A stretch of DNA of 64,000 nucleotides from Streptomyces sp. M41(2017). GTDB lineage: Bacteria; Actinomycetota; Actinomycetes; Streptomycetales; Streptomycetaceae. Below the pieces are notes generated by a model. The model saw only the letters and a list, made by a program, of their open reading frames with translations, searched no databases and was not told where the DNA came from. Within the stretch, counting starts at the first letter, position 1. Each line of letters begins with the position of its first letter. The stretch spans positions 4,092,001-4,156,000 of the forward strand of contig NZ_MWFK01000001.1 of NCBI RefSeq assembly GCF_002078175.1, given 5' to 3'. The position numbers and the translations under genes were made by a program. Below, piece after piece: positions 1-8,832 of the stretch.

Positions 1-1638
1 CGGGCGGACGTGTCCGGCAACGACGTCCTCCAGTACTGGTTCGACGACCCGGACACCGACGTCGCCCTCATGTACCTCGAATCCATCGGCAACCCGCGCA
101 AGTTCACCCGCCTCGCGCGCCGGACCGCCGCGGCGAAGCCACTGGTCGTGGTCCAGGGAGCGCGGCACGGCGGAGCGGCCCCCCAGGGACACGCCGTACG
201 CGCCACGCGACTCCCGCACGCCACCGTCTCCGCCCTGCTGCGCCAGGCCGGCGTCATCCGCGTGGACACGATCACCGAACTCGTCGACGCGGGACTGCTG
301 CTGGCCCGCCAGCCGCTCCCCAGGGGCCCCCGCGTGGCGATCGTCGGGAACTCGGAGTCGCTCGGCCTGCTGACCTACGACGCCTGCCTCGCCGAGGGTC
401 TCCGGCCGCTGCCGCCGAAGGACCTGACCACGGCCGCCTCGGCGGCCGACTTCCACCGCGCGCTGTCGGACGCCCTCGCCGACGACGGCTGCGACGCCGT
501 GGTCGTGACGGCCATCCCGGCGGTGGGGGAGACCTCCACCGCGGACGCCGCACTCGCCGAGGCGCTCCGCTCCTCCGCCGCGGCCGCCCCCGCCAAGCCC
601 GTCCTCGTCGTGCACGTCGAGCTGGGCGGGCTCGCCGAGGCCCTCTCCGCCGCGGCCAGCACCGCCCCCCAGGCCGCCGAGGCGGCGACGGGCGGCGCGT
701 CCGCCGCTTCCCGGCGCTTCCATCCCGCGGACGGGGCGCCGCCCGCCGAAGCGAGCGCCGACTCACCCGCGGACTCCCGGCTCATTCCCGCCTACCCCGC
801 CGCCGAGCGCGCCGTCCGTGCCCTCGCGGAGGCAGTCAAGTACGCCCAGTGGCGGCTCGACGCCACCGAACCGGGCAAGGTCCCCGAGTACGAGGACATC
901 GACGAGAAGGGGGCGGCCGAGCTGATCGACGGCCTCCTCGCGCGCGGAGAGGGACTGACCCTCGGCGGCGAGGACACCTGCGCCCTGCTCGGGCGGTACG
1001 GCATCGACGTGCACCGCGCGCTGCCCGCCTCCACCCCGGACGACGCCGTGGCCGCGGCGGACGCCATCGGCTACCCGGTGGCCCTCAAGACCACCGCACC
1101 GCACCTGCGGCACCGGGCCGACCTGGGCGGCGTCCGGCTGGACCTGGCGGATGAGGAGCAACTGCGCCGCGCATACGCGGAGTTGACCGAGCTGTTCGGG
1201 ACCCCCGCGGTGCTGCGCCCGGTCGTGCAGGGGATGGCGCCGCGCGGCGTCGACACAGTGGTCCGCGCGGTGATCGACCCGGCGGCCGGGGCGGTGCTCT
1301 CCTTCGGGCTGGCCGGAGCCGCCTCCGAGCTGCTCGGCGACACGGCGCACCGGCTGATCCCGGTCACGGACCGGGACGCGACCTCGCTGGTCCGGTCGAT
1401 CCGGACGGCACCGCTGCTGTTCGGCTGGCGCGGCTCCGCGCCGGTGGACACGGCGGCCCTCGAACAGCTGATGCTGCGGGTGTCCCGGCTGGTCGACGAT
1501 CACCCGGAGGTCGTGGCCGTCTCCCTGGAGCCCGTGGTGGTCGCCCCGACCGGCGTGAGCGTCCTGGGCGCCACGGTGCGGCTCGCCCGCGCCCCGATCC
1601 GGGACGACCTGGGCCCCCGCACCCTTCCCGTCGTGTGA
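1..1638 (+). CDS. ADP-forming acyl-CoA synthetase, C-terminal part (5' end outside window)
   Basis: The frame is open from base 1, so the gene starts upstream and about 545 residues are visible. These correspond to the later domains of NDP-forming acetate/acyl-CoA ligases. The opening residues (DVSGNDVLQYW) match the end of the CoA-binding domain. A flavodoxin-like succinyl-CoA-ligase domain follows (AIVGNSESLGLL near visible residue 110), then an Ala-rich linker, then an ATP-grasp domain from about residue 310 (GYPVALKT). In many streptomycetes such proteins carry a GNAT lysine acetyltransferase domain and act as protein acetyltransferases. No GNAT domain is visible at this C-terminus, so if present it must be N-terminal and outside the window. 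The family call is firm; the acetyltransferase role is inference. Confidence 0.85.
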   Translation, partial: RADVSGNDVLQYWFDDPDTDVALMYLESIGNPRKFTRLARRTAAAKPLVVVQGARHGGAAPQGHAVRATRLPHATVSALLRQAGVIRVDTITELVDAGLLLARQPLPRGPRVAIVGNSESLGLLTYDACLAEGLRPLPPKDLTTAASAADFHRALSDALADDGCDAVVVTAIPAVGETSTADAALAEALRSSAAAAPAKPVLVVHVELGGLAEALSAAASTAPQAAEAATGGASAASRRFHPADGAPPAEASADSPADSRLIPAYPAAERAVRALAEAVKYAQWRLDATEPGKVPEYEDIDEKGAAELIDGLLARGEGLTLGGEDTCALLGRYGIDVHRALPASTPDDAVAAADAIGYPVALKTTAPHLRHRADLGGVRLDLADEEQLRRAYAELTELFGTPAVLRPVVQGMAPRGVDTVVRAVIDPAAGAVLSFGLAGAASELLGDTAHRLIPVTDRDATSLVRSIRTAPLLFGWRGSAPVDTAALEQLMLRVSRLVDDHPEVVAVSLEPVVVAPTGVSVLGATVRLARAPIRDDLGPRTLPVV

Positions 1639-1795
1639 CTCCGACGGCCGCCCGCAGGTCTCCACCCGGCGGAGTGACGTCCGACCGCGCGCGGACCCGG
1701 CCGCCCGGTCCCCGGGCCGGATCCGTGGGACCCGTCCACCACCGACCCGCCCGAGCGGTGCCTCGCAGTCAGTGGGCCCCCGTAGGATGGACGTC

Positions 1796-2383
1796 ATGGC
1801 CAAGACCAGTACGACGACCCAGGGGCTGCGAGCGGCGATCGAGCGCAGCGGCTACTACCCGGCCCTCGTGGCCGAGGCGGTGGAGGCCGCGATCGGCGGC
1901 GACACCATCCGGTCGTACCTGGTCCATCAGGAGACGACGTTCGACGCGAACGAGGTGCGGCGCCACGTCACCGTGCTCGTCCTCACCGGCAACCGCTTCA
2001 TCGTCAGCCACACCGACGAGCAGAACGCGGACACCACGTCTCCGACCCCCTACGCCACGACGTCGACCGAGTCCGTGAAGCTCGGCCGGATCTCGTCCGT
2101 CGTCGTCAGCCGCGTCGTCGCGAACCCCGAGTCGTACACCCCGGGCACGCTGCCCCGCGAAGTCGTCCTGACCATCGGATGGGGTGCCGTCAGCCGTATC
2201 GACCTGGAGCCCGCCGCCTGCGGCGACCCCAACTGCGAGGCGGACCACGGCTACACGGGCAACTCGACGGCCGACGACCTCAGCCTGCGCGTCAGCGAGG
2301 CGGGCGACGGCCCCGAGACCGTGCAGCAGGCACTCGCCTTCGCGCAGTCCCTCTCCGAAGCGACCGCGGACGTCACCCGCTGA
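1796..2383 (+). CDS. DUF5998 family protein
   Basis: A 195-residue cytoplasmic protein starting MAKTSTTTQGLRAAIERSG. It matches an uncharacterised actinobacterial family now called DUF5998. An in-frame ATG also lies at 1787, but AGGA at 1784-1787 sits 8 bases before 1796, which favours 1796. The centre is beta-rich (RHVTVLVLTGNRFIVSHTDE), and a CGDPNCEADHGY stretch near residue 150 could bind a metal. The stop codon overlaps the next start by one base (TGATG), so it is translationally coupled to the phosphatase-fold gene. No function is known. Confidence 0.8.
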   Translation: MAKTSTTTQGLRAAIERSGYYPALVAEAVEAAIGGDTIRSYLVHQETTFDANEVRRHVTVLVLTGNRFIVSHTDEQNADTTSPTPYATTSTESVKLGRISSVVVSRVVANPESYTPGTLPREVVLTIGWGAVSRIDLEPAACGDPNCEADHGYTGNSTADDLSLRVSEAGDGPETVQQALAFAQSLSEATADVTR

Positions 2384-3570
2384 TGGCCCTGCCCACCTGG
2401 GACCACCCGGAACCGCTCGCCGTCGACTCCGCGCCCGTCCCCGAATACGGCGCCGGTTCCCTGGCCGACGTGCTGCCGACGCTCGCCGCCGGCATGTCCG
2501 TGCCCGGCATGACCGCCGCCATACCGGAACTGACCCCGGCCGACCGCAACTGCGTCTTCCTGATCGACGGTCTCGGCTGGGAGCAGCTCCGGGCCCACCC
2601 GGACGAAGCCCCCTTCATGACCTCGCTCCTCGCCTCCTCGCGCGGCGGCACGGGGCGTCCGATCACGGCGGGCTACCCGGCCACCACCGCGACCTCCCTC
2701 GCCTCCGTCGGCACCGGCCTGCCCCCGGGCGCGCACGGCCTGCCGGGCTACACCGCGCGCAACCCCGCGACCGGCGAGCTGATGAACCAGCTCCGCTGGA
2801 ATCCGTGGACCGACCCGCGCGCGTGGCAGCCCCACCCCACGATCTTCCAGCTGGCCGACGCGGCGGGCGTGCACACCGCCCAGGTCTCCTCGCCCACCTT
2901 CCAGAACACGCCGCTGACGAAGGTCGCGCTGAGCGGCGGCACGTTCCACGGACGGCTGTCCGGCGAGGAGCGCATGGACCTCGCCGCCGAGCAACTGGCC
3001 GCGGGCGACCGCTCCTTGGTCTACACGTACTACGCCGAGGTCGACGGCAAGGGTCACCGTTTCGGCATCGACTCCGACCCCTGGCGCGGCCAGCTGATGT
3101 ACGTCGACCGCCTCGTCCAGCGCCTCGCGGAGCAGCTCCCGCCGCGCTCGGTGCTGTATGTCACCGCCGACCACGGCATGATCGACATCCCGTTCGACGA
3201 GCAGCACCGCATCGACTTCGACGAGGACTGGGAGCTGCGCGCCGGCGTGGCCCTGCTGGGCGGCGAGGGCCGCGCCCGTCACGTCTACGCGGTCCCGGGC
3301 GCCCAGGCGGACGTGCTGACCTGCTGGCGCGAGGTCCTCGGCGAGCAGTTCTGGATCGCGTCCCGGGACGAGGCGATCGCGGCGGGCTGGTTCGGCCCGC
3401 GGGTCGACGAGCGGGTCCACGCCCGGCTCGGTGACGTCATCGCCGCCGCCCGCGACGACGTCCTGATCATCGCGTCCGAGCGGGAGCCCAAGGAGTCGGC
3501 GATGGTCGGCAACCACGGCTCGATGACCCCCGTCGAGCAGCTGGTCCCGCTTCTGCAAGTGCGTACCTGA
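2383..3570 (+). CDS. Alkaline-phosphatase-superfamily nucleotide pyrophosphatase/phosphodiesterase-like protein
   Basis: A 395-residue protein of the alkaline phosphatase/NPP fold. It has the metal-binding FLIDGLGWEQL near residue 60, the nucleophile region GYPATTATSLAS (a Thr is the expected nucleophile) near residue 95, AEVDGKGHRFG near residue 215, TADHGMID near residue 265 and GNHGSM near the C-terminus. These give the usual Asp/His set for two metal ions. I see no signal peptide, so it is probably cytoplasmic. The start overlaps the DUF5998 stop. The family hydrolyses phosphate mono- or diesters; the substrate cannot be read from sequence. Confidence 0.87.
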   Translation: MALPTWDHPEPLAVDSAPVPEYGAGSLADVLPTLAAGMSVPGMTAAIPELTPADRNCVFLIDGLGWEQLRAHPDEAPFMTSLLASSRGGTGRPITAGYPATTATSLASVGTGLPPGAHGLPGYTARNPATGELMNQLRWNPWTDPRAWQPHPTIFQLADAAGVHTAQVSSPTFQNTPLTKVALSGGTFHGRLSGEERMDLAAEQLAAGDRSLVYTYYAEVDGKGHRFGIDSDPWRGQLMYVDRLVQRLAEQLPPRSVLYVTADHGMIDIPFDEQHRIDFDEDWELRAGVALLGGEGRARHVYAVPGAQADVLTCWREVLGEQFWIASRDEAIAAGWFGPRVDERVHARLGDVIAAARDDVLIIASEREPKESAMVGNHGSMTPVEQLVPLLQVRT

Positions 3571-3631
3571 CGTCCGTCCCGGTCGCCGTTCCCGTCCCCC
3601 TGCCCCGCTGCCGAAAGGTGCTCGACTCCCC

Positions 3632-4279
3632 ATGCCCGAGCTGGTGTTCTTCTCCGGAACGATGGACTGCGGGAAGTCCACGCTGGCTCTCCAGATCGAG
3701 CACAACCGCTCGGCACGGGGCCTGCAGGGCATGATCTTCACGCGCGACGACCGTGCGGGCGAGGGCAAGCTCTCCTCGCGCCTCGGCCTCGTCACCGACG
3801 CGGTCGAGGTGGCGGACGACCAGGACCTGTACGCCTACGTCGTCGACCACCTCTCCCAGGGCGGCCGGGCGGACTACGTGATCGCGGACGAGGCGCAGTT
3901 CCTCGCCCCGGGGCAGATCGACCAACTGGCGCGCGTGGTGGACGACCTCGACGTCGACGTGTTCGCCTTCGGTATCACCACCGACTTCCGCTCCAAGCTC
4001 TTCCCCGGCTCCCAGCGACTCGTCGAACTCGCCGACCGGGTCGAGGTCCTCCAGGTCGAGGCCCTGTGCTGGTGCGGAGCCCGTGCCACGCACAACGCCC
4101 GCACCATAGGCGGCGCGATGGTCGTCGAGGGCGCCCAGGTCGTCGTCGGCGACGTCAACCAGCCGGAGAACATCGGCTACGAGGTCCTGTGCCGCCGACA
4201 CCACCGCCGCCGTATGACGGCCGCCACGGCTCACGCGGGCGCACTGTCGCCGGACGTCCTGCCGATCGCCCCTGTCTGA
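3632..4279 (+). CDS. tdk: Thymidine kinase (type II)
   Basis: A 215-residue thymidine kinase, the salvage enzyme that phosphorylates thymidine with ATP. The P-loop is SGTMDCGKSTLA near residue 8, the Walker B/acid region is ADEAQFL near residue 88, and the C-terminal domain has the lasso and zinc-site cysteines (ALCWCGARATHNAR near residue 148, with a later CRRHH). Length is normal for the family. It starts 61 bases after the phosphatase-fold gene and may be co-transcribed. It is followed by a convergent gene. Confidence 0.93.
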   Translation: MPELVFFSGTMDCGKSTLALQIEHNRSARGLQGMIFTRDDRAGEGKLSSRLGLVTDAVEVADDQDLYAYVVDHLSQGGRADYVIADEAQFLAPGQIDQLARVVDDLDVDVFAFGITTDFRSKLFPGSQRLVELADRVEVLQVEALCWCGARATHNARTIGGAMVVEGAQVVVGDVNQPENIGYEVLCRRHHRRRMTAATAHAGALSPDVLPIAPV

Positions 4280-4300
4280 TCCCGCGTGCCGCCCGCATGG

Positions 4301-4340
4301 ATCACATGACGGTATTGATCATCACGTGACGGCATGGATC
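4301..4340. repeat. Two tandem 20-bp units overlapping the end of the VOC gene
   Basis: Bases 4301-4320 and 4321-4340 are the same 20-bp unit with three mismatches. Part of the unit (GCATGGATC) occurs again at 4295-4303. The second unit contains the last codons of the minus-strand VOC gene and its stop at 4322-4324, so the 3' end of that gene looks locally duplicated. Confidence 0.7.
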
Positions 4341-5131
4341 AACGAGAACATCGCCCCTTCGGGGTCCGCCACCGTCGCCACCCGTCCGTGCGGGGAGTCG
4401 TGGGCGGCCTTCAGAAGGTGCCCGCCGAGTTCCCCGACCCGCCGGACGGTGGCGTCGACGTCGGCCGCCTCGAAATAGGTCAGCCAGTGCGGCCCGCGGT
4501 CGCGCGGCAGGGCGTTCCCGACACCGTGGACGCCGGCCACCGGGACCCCGTCGATGTGCAGCGTCACGTAGTCGAAATCGGCGGAGACGGTCGGCTCCAG
4601 TTCGTACCCGAAGACCCCCTGGTAGAACTTGACGACGCTCTCGCTGTCCCGCGTCACGAGCTCGTTCCACGCCGGGGTGCCCGTCACACCCGTGATCGCG
4701 GTGCCGAGGTGGGCGGCTACCTGCCAGATGCCGAAGACGGCACCGGACGGGTCGGAGGCGATCGCGAGGCGCCCGGCCTCCGCCGCGTCGAGCGGACCCA
4801 CGCCCACGGTGCCGCCGCTCTGCCGTACCGTCGCGGCCGTCCGGTCCGCGTCCTCCGAAGCGAAGTACGGCGTCCAGGCGATGGGCAGGTGCCGGTCGGG
4901 CGGCAACTGGCCGATGCCGGCCACCTCGTGGCCGTCGAGCATGGCCCGCGCGTAGGGGCCGAGCTGCTGCGGGCCCGGCTGGAACTCCCAGCCGAACAAC
5001 TCTCCGTAGAACTCCTGGGTCGCGGCCATCTCGTGCACCATCAGGCTCACCCAGCAGGGTGCGCCGGGCGCGTGCCGAGCATGCGTGGTGCCGTTCAGGC
5101 CGGCCGACCCCCGTGCCTCGGTCATCGTCAC
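4322..5131 (-). CDS. VOC (glyoxalase-fold) protein with two domains
   Basis: A 269-residue protein with two vicinal-oxygen-chelate modules. The first runs from about residue 25 (CWVSLMVHEMAATQEFYGEL) to 140. The second, from about 150 (WNELVTRDSESVVKFYQ) to the end, finishes with ADPEGAMFSLIHAV. The repeated FY.(E/G)xFG(W/Y)E pattern is typical of Streptomyces hydroxylase-annotated VOC proteins. The family uses a metal for glyoxalase, dioxygenase or resistance chemistry, but no substrate is evident here. It is convergent with tdk; the upstream gap faces the rhodanese gene. Confidence 0.85.
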   Translation of the reverse strand: MTMTEARGSAGLNGTTHARHAPGAPCWVSLMVHEMAATQEFYGELFGWEFQPGPQQLGPYARAMLDGHEVAGIGQLPPDRHLPIAWTPYFASEDADRTAATVRQSGGTVGVGPLDAAEAGRLAIASDPSGAVFGIWQVAAHLGTAITGVTGTPAWNELVTRDSESVVKFYQGVFGYELEPTVSADFDYVTLHIDGVPVAGVHGVGNALPRDRGPHWLTYFEAADVDATVRRVGELGGHLLKAAHDSPHGRVATVADPEGAMFSLIHAVT

Positions 5132-5449
5132 TCTCTTCTCGGCCCCTCGCGGTGGCCGGTCACCTTCCGCCTACGAACACGCGTACCCAGTCGTGAACGT
5201 GCACGCCCCGTGCCCGATGTTCGCACCACCGGTCGTGCCGCGCGTCCTGGCCGCGCCGCCGTTCGGCGGCACACGGCCGGAGGATGCCCGGACTGCCGTT
5301 GCCCCGTCGTTTCGGAGCGATTGCCGCGTGGTGTCCATCGGTTGTACAGCATGTGCCCGATCCCGTACACGCGGTGACCGGACCTGCCCGGCCGAGCAGA
5401 GTAGCCGGACCTTGGCAACGCGGCCACCCCGTGCGCGAGGATGGTGGCC
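5132..5449. other. Divergent intergenic region, VOC gene / rhodanese gene
   Basis: About 320 bases between two divergent genes that must hold both promoters. I see no reading frame with a credible ribosome site, no RNA gene and no strong hairpin. No -35/-10 pair was convincing. Confidence 0.5.
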
Positions 5450-6277
5450 ATGAACGCCACCATCACCGCATCCGAACTCGCGAGCGACCTCGCGGGACCG
5501 AACCCCCCGGTCCTCCTCGATGTCCGCTGGCAGCTGGGCGGCCCCGACCTGCGCTCCGCGTACGAGGAGGCACACATCCCGGGGGCCGTCTTCGTCGACC
5601 TGGATTCCGAACTCGCTGGTCCGGCCGGTGCCGCGGGGCGTCATCCGCTGCCCGACCCGGAGGTCTTCGGCGCGGCCATGCGGGCCGCGGGTGTCTCCGG
5701 GAACCGTGACGTCGTCGTGTACGACGGGGGGCAGGGCTGGGCCGCCGCGCGCGCCTGGTGGCTGCTGGGCCATTCGGGTCATCCGTCGGTACGCGTGCTT
5801 GACGGCGGGTTCGCCGCCTGGACCGGGCCGGTCTCCTCGGAGGTCCCCGCGCCGGCGCCCGGGACGTTCGTACCGGCGCCCGGTGCCCGGCCGTCGCTCG
5901 ACGCGGACGCCGCGGCCGCGCTCGCCCGGTCCGGGCTGCTGCTGGACGCCCGCGCCGGTGAGCGCTACCGCGGCGAGGTCGAGCCGATCGACCGGGTCGG
6001 CGGACACATTCCCGGTGCCGTCTCCGCGCCGACCTCGGAGAACGTCACGGAGGACGGCCGCTTCCTGCCCGCTTCCGAACTCGCCGACCGTTTCACGTCG
6101 CTCGGCGCGACGCCCGCGGCCGAGGTCGGCGTCTACTGCGGTTCCGGTGTCTCCGGCGCCCACCAGGTGCTGGCACTCGCCGTGGCCGGGATCCCCGCCG
6201 CGCTGTACGTGGGTTCGTGGTCGGAGTGGTCCCAGGACGCGTCCCGCCCGGTCGCCGTGGGCCCCGACCCGCAGTAA
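5450..6277 (+). CDS. Rhodanese-type sulfurtransferase
   Basis: A 275-residue two-domain rhodanese. The inactive N-terminal domain spans about residues 1-125 (LLDVRWQLGG, GDVVVYDGG..). The catalytic domain follows, with the active-site loop CGSGVSGAH near residue 228 whose Cys carries the persulfide. The family moves sulfur from thiosulfate or 3-mercaptopyruvate to thiol acceptors. An ATG also lies at 5441, but GAGG at 5437-5440 is nine bases before 5450, so 5450 is preferred. It ends in a convergent arrangement with sepH, separated by a 22-bp terminator stem. Confidence 0.9.
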   Translation: MNATITASELASDLAGPNPPVLLDVRWQLGGPDLRSAYEEAHIPGAVFVDLDSELAGPAGAAGRHPLPDPEVFGAAMRAAGVSGNRDVVVYDGGQGWAAARAWWLLGHSGHPSVRVLDGGFAAWTGPVSSEVPAPAPGTFVPAPGARPSLDADAAAALARSGLLLDARAGERYRGEVEPIDRVGGHIPGAVSAPTSENVTEDGRFLPASELADRFTSLGATPAAEVGVYCGSGVSGAHQVLALAVAGIPAALYVGSWSEWSQDASRPVAVGPDPQ

Positions 6278-6443
6278 CGGCGGGCCTTCGCGAACCCGGG
6301 CCCGGAGCGACGGCGGGCCGTGGTGGTCCCCGGCCCGCCGTGGCGGCGGGGCTTGGCAACCCTGGAATCGAGCGAGCGTCGGGGCACGGTCCGCTGCTGT
6401 CCGCGACGACCTCCGGGCCGCGCGGCCTCTCGGGCACGAGGAG

Positions 6444-6490
6444 GACGTGGAAGGGGCCCGCACCGATCCGGTGCGGGCCCCTTCCACGTC
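6444..6490. terminator. Bidirectional terminator between rhodanese gene and sepH
   Basis: A perfect 22-bp stem (6444-6465 with 6469-6490) closed by a 3-base loop. It lies between two convergent genes and just downstream of the sepH stop. No long T-run follows, as is usual for Streptomyces terminators. Confidence 0.88.
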
Positions 6491-6497
6491 CACGTGA

Positions 6498-7550
6498 CTA
6501 GTCCTGCTTCTTCCGCCGTGTGCCGAAGACGATCTCGTCCCAGCTCGGGACGGCCGCTCTGCGGCCCGGACGGACCCCGTCGGCCTCGGCCTGGCGGTCG
6601 GTCGTGCCGACGAGCCGGTCGCGGTGGCTGCCGACCGAGCGGGGCATGAGGACGTCCGCGTAGGCGGACCCCGCGCCGGCCGAGGCGGCCGGAGCCGGGG
6701 GCTCCTCCTCCTCGGGCTCGGTGACGGGCTCCTCGCCGGCGGGACGCTCGGTGTTCGCCGGGCGCTCGGGCACCACCATGTCGCCGCGGAAGCTGGGCAC
6801 CGCCTCCAGGAGACTGGTGAGCGAGTCCCGCTCGCCGGCCTCCTCGACCGGCTCCGGAGGAGCCGGGGGCAGGCTCGGCCGCTCCATCTGCCGGTCGAGC
6901 GCGCGGTCCAGCGGACGGTCTCGGGGGAGCCGGGCGATCCGCGGTACGAACGGGAAGCTCGGCTCGGGTGCCGCGAGGTCGTCGGACTCGCCGATCAGCG
7001 AGCGCGCCTCGTCGTCGACGGCCTGGACGAGCCGCCGGGGCGGGTCGTAGGTCCAGCTCGCCGCGTGCGGCTCGCCCGCGACGCGGTACACCAGCATGAC
7101 TTCCCAGGTGCCGTCGTCGCGGCGCCACGAGTCCCACTGGACGGTGTCCTTCTCGGCACCCCGGATCGTCAGCCGTTCCTGAACGGCTTCACCGAGCTGA
7201 GGGCCGACGTTCTCGCCGGGCCGGCGCACGGGGGTCTTCCTGGCTCGCTCGGCCATGAAGGCGCGCTCCGCCAGGACGGGACCCTCGAAGCGGCGGACGC
7301 GGTCGACGGGGATTCCGGCGAGCTGGGCGACCTCCTCCGCGGAGGCGCCGGCACGTATACGCGCCTGAATGTCTCGGGGGCGGAGATGGCTCTCCACCTC
7401 GATCTCGATCTGGCCGAGGCGCGGACGGTCGCCGCGGACCGCGGCGCGCAGACGCTCGTCAATCGGAAGCGTGTACTCCGTGCTGTCCGCAGCCTTCAGC
7501 ACCAGCCGTGTGCCGTCGTTAGAGACGGCCACGACACGCAGTTCGGGCAT
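6498..7550 (-). CDS. sepH: SepH, FtsZ-binding cell division regulator (DUF3071)
   Basis: A 350-residue protein beginning MPELRVVAVSNDGTRLVLK. The start at 7550 has an ideal GGAGG eight bases upstream. The N-terminal DUF3071 domain covers roughly residues 1-170 and includes a helix-turn-helix-like stretch (ASAEEVAQLAGIPVDRVRRF, near 75-95). The rest is a long, acidic, Pro/Ala-rich disordered tail ending in a short basic segment (FGTRRKKQD). SepH is known from Streptomyces as an FtsZ-binding protein that promotes Z-ring assembly during sporulation septation, acting through the conserved N-terminal domain and the C-terminal tail. Length and layout match the known protein. Confidence 0.92.
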   Translation of the reverse strand: MPELRVVAVSNDGTRLVLKAADSTEYTLPIDERLRAAVRGDRPRLGQIEIEVESHLRPRDIQARIRAGASAEEVAQLAGIPVDRVRRFEGPVLAERAFMAERARKTPVRRPGENVGPQLGEAVQERLTIRGAEKDTVQWDSWRRDDGTWEVMLVYRVAGEPHAASWTYDPPRRLVQAVDDEARSLIGESDDLAAPEPSFPFVPRIARLPRDRPLDRALDRQMERPSLPPAPPEPVEEAGERDSLTSLLEAVPSFRGDMVVPERPANTERPAGEEPVTEPEEEEPPAPAASAGAGSAYADVLMPRSVGSHRDRLVGTTDRQAEADGVRPGRRAAVPSWDEIVFGTRRKKQD

Positions 7551-8022
7551 GGGGACCTCCCGGGTGGTGCCTGCCGACGTCACGTGCGTCGCTGCTTCCG
7601 CTAGTCGAGTGTGGCCTGCCCGGGTGCAGCCTGCCACAACCTTGCCGAGTTGCCCGGCGTGTCGGGCACGGGCCCGAGGCTGCCGTTATGGCACGGTTAC
7701 CTATTCGCAACGCTAAGTGACGAACTCCATCACCCTGTGCAACGAGCCCCCTCCCGGCGGTCCTGCAAGGCCCCGGACACCCTGGCGGGAGTCCGGACCC
7801 AGGGCTCGCAACAGTACTCCATTCGGGCCACGCGCGTGGATCGCCGCGCCGCCCAACTTCGGGCGGGGGGTGGTAGTTGGCCGCCCCTGAGCGCGAATCC
7901 GGCGTCCGGGAACGTGGCGCACTTCACGGAATCACCAGAAACGGAACTAATCGTTTCGCCTGTACGTCCCTTTCTCGTGCGATCAGTCGATCAAGTACGG
8001 GAAAGGCAGGCAAGGTCCGGGA
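7551..8022. other. Divergent intergenic region, sepH / membrane protein gene
   Basis: About 470 bases between divergent genes. The only distinct element is the inverted repeat at 7938-7957. Frames crossing the region lack ribosome sites and family resemblance. The sepH promoter should lie here but I could not pick a clear -10/-35 pair. Confidence 0.5.
7938..7957. promoter_or_regulatory. Inverted repeat upstream of the 8023 gene
   Basis: GAAACG (7938-7943) and CGTTTC (7952-7957) form an inverted repeat with an 8-base spacer, 65 bases before the next start. It has the form of a dimeric regulator site; no family is indicated. Confidence 0.3.
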
Positions 8023-8832
8023 ATGCGTGAGAAGCCGGGTGTCGGCGGCGAGGAGCCGGGTGCCGACACGGAACCGAGGAAGAAGAGGCTGGACCTGAGC
8101 GTCCCTCAGGTGGCGGGGAGCGCGGTCGCCGCGGTGGTCGCCGCGAAACTCGCGTCCTACTTCGGCGTCTACGGGACGATCCTGGGCGCCGGTCTGGTCA
8201 GTGTTGTCGCCACCAGTGGGGGAACGCTCTTCCAGCATTTCTTCCGGCGCACCGGGGAGCAGATACGCGAGGTGAGGGTGCAGCCGAAGCTGCGCACGCG
8301 GTCGCAGCAGGTGTCCGCGGCCGCGCCGGCCGGGACGCCGGGGGAGTTCACCCAGGGCACCGTCTACCGGGCCCGGGTCAGAAGCTGGAAGCGGCCACTG
8401 GTCGCCACCGCTCTCGTGTTCGGCGTCACGATGACCGGGATCACCACGTACGAACTGGTCTCGGGCAAGAGTTTCAGCGGGGACGGCACGAGCACGACCG
8501 TGGGCGACGCCTTCAAGGGGCACAGCTCGGGGTCGGGCGGTTCCGGCTCCGGCTCCGGTACGACACCGTCGCCGGACTCCTCGCCTTCGTCGTCGCCGCG
8601 GTCCCCTCAAGAACCCGGTCCATCCACCGGTGACGACGGCGCCGCTTCGCGGGAACCGGGAAGCGGCGGCACGACGTCACGGCCGACGCCCGATGGCGCG
8701 TCCTCGGACCCGGAGACCGGGGACAGCACCCCGACTCCGGACCCCAGCACGACCGCTACGACCCCAGCACCCTCCGCAAGTAGTCATTCGCAAAGCGCCG
8801 ATCCGGGTCGAGTCGATCCCGGAGCGCCGTGA
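8023..8832 (+). CDS. Membrane protein with Ser/Gly/Pro/Thr-rich external tail
   Basis: A 269-residue protein of unknown function. A charged N-terminus is followed by a hydrophobic region at about residues 29-70 (SAVAAVVAAKLASYFGVYG, GTILGAGLVSVVATSGG). A basic cytoplasmic segment and a further membrane helix near 125-145 (LVATALVFGVTMTGITTYEL) come next. The last 120 residues are low-complexity Ser/Gly/Pro/Thr, likely outside the membrane or in the wall. The 3' end overlaps the convergent FAD oxidoreductase gene by 77 bases. Confidence 0.75.
   Translation: MREKPGVGGEEPGADTEPRKKRLDLSVPQVAGSAVAAVVAAKLASYFGVYGTILGAGLVSVVATSGGTLFQHFFRRTGEQIREVRVQPKLRTRSQQVSAAAPAGTPGEFTQGTVYRARVRSWKRPLVATALVFGVTMTGITTYELVSGKSFSGDGTSTTVGDAFKGHSSGSGGSGSGSGTTPSPDSSPSSSPRSPQEPGPSTGDDGAASREPGSGGTTSRPTPDGASSDPETGDSTPTPDPSTTATTPAPSASSHSQSADPGRVDPGAP

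Noticed and set aside
2251..3795. 514-codon open frame on the minus strand
   Set aside because: It is the complement of the phosphatase-fold gene. Third-position GC and protein motifs support the plus strand; the minus product is Arg/Gly/Val-rich with no domain.
7611..8030. 139-codon frame in the gap upstream of the 8023 gene
   Set aside because: No ribosome site, unusual amino-acid make-up and overlap with the next gene's start; no family recognised.
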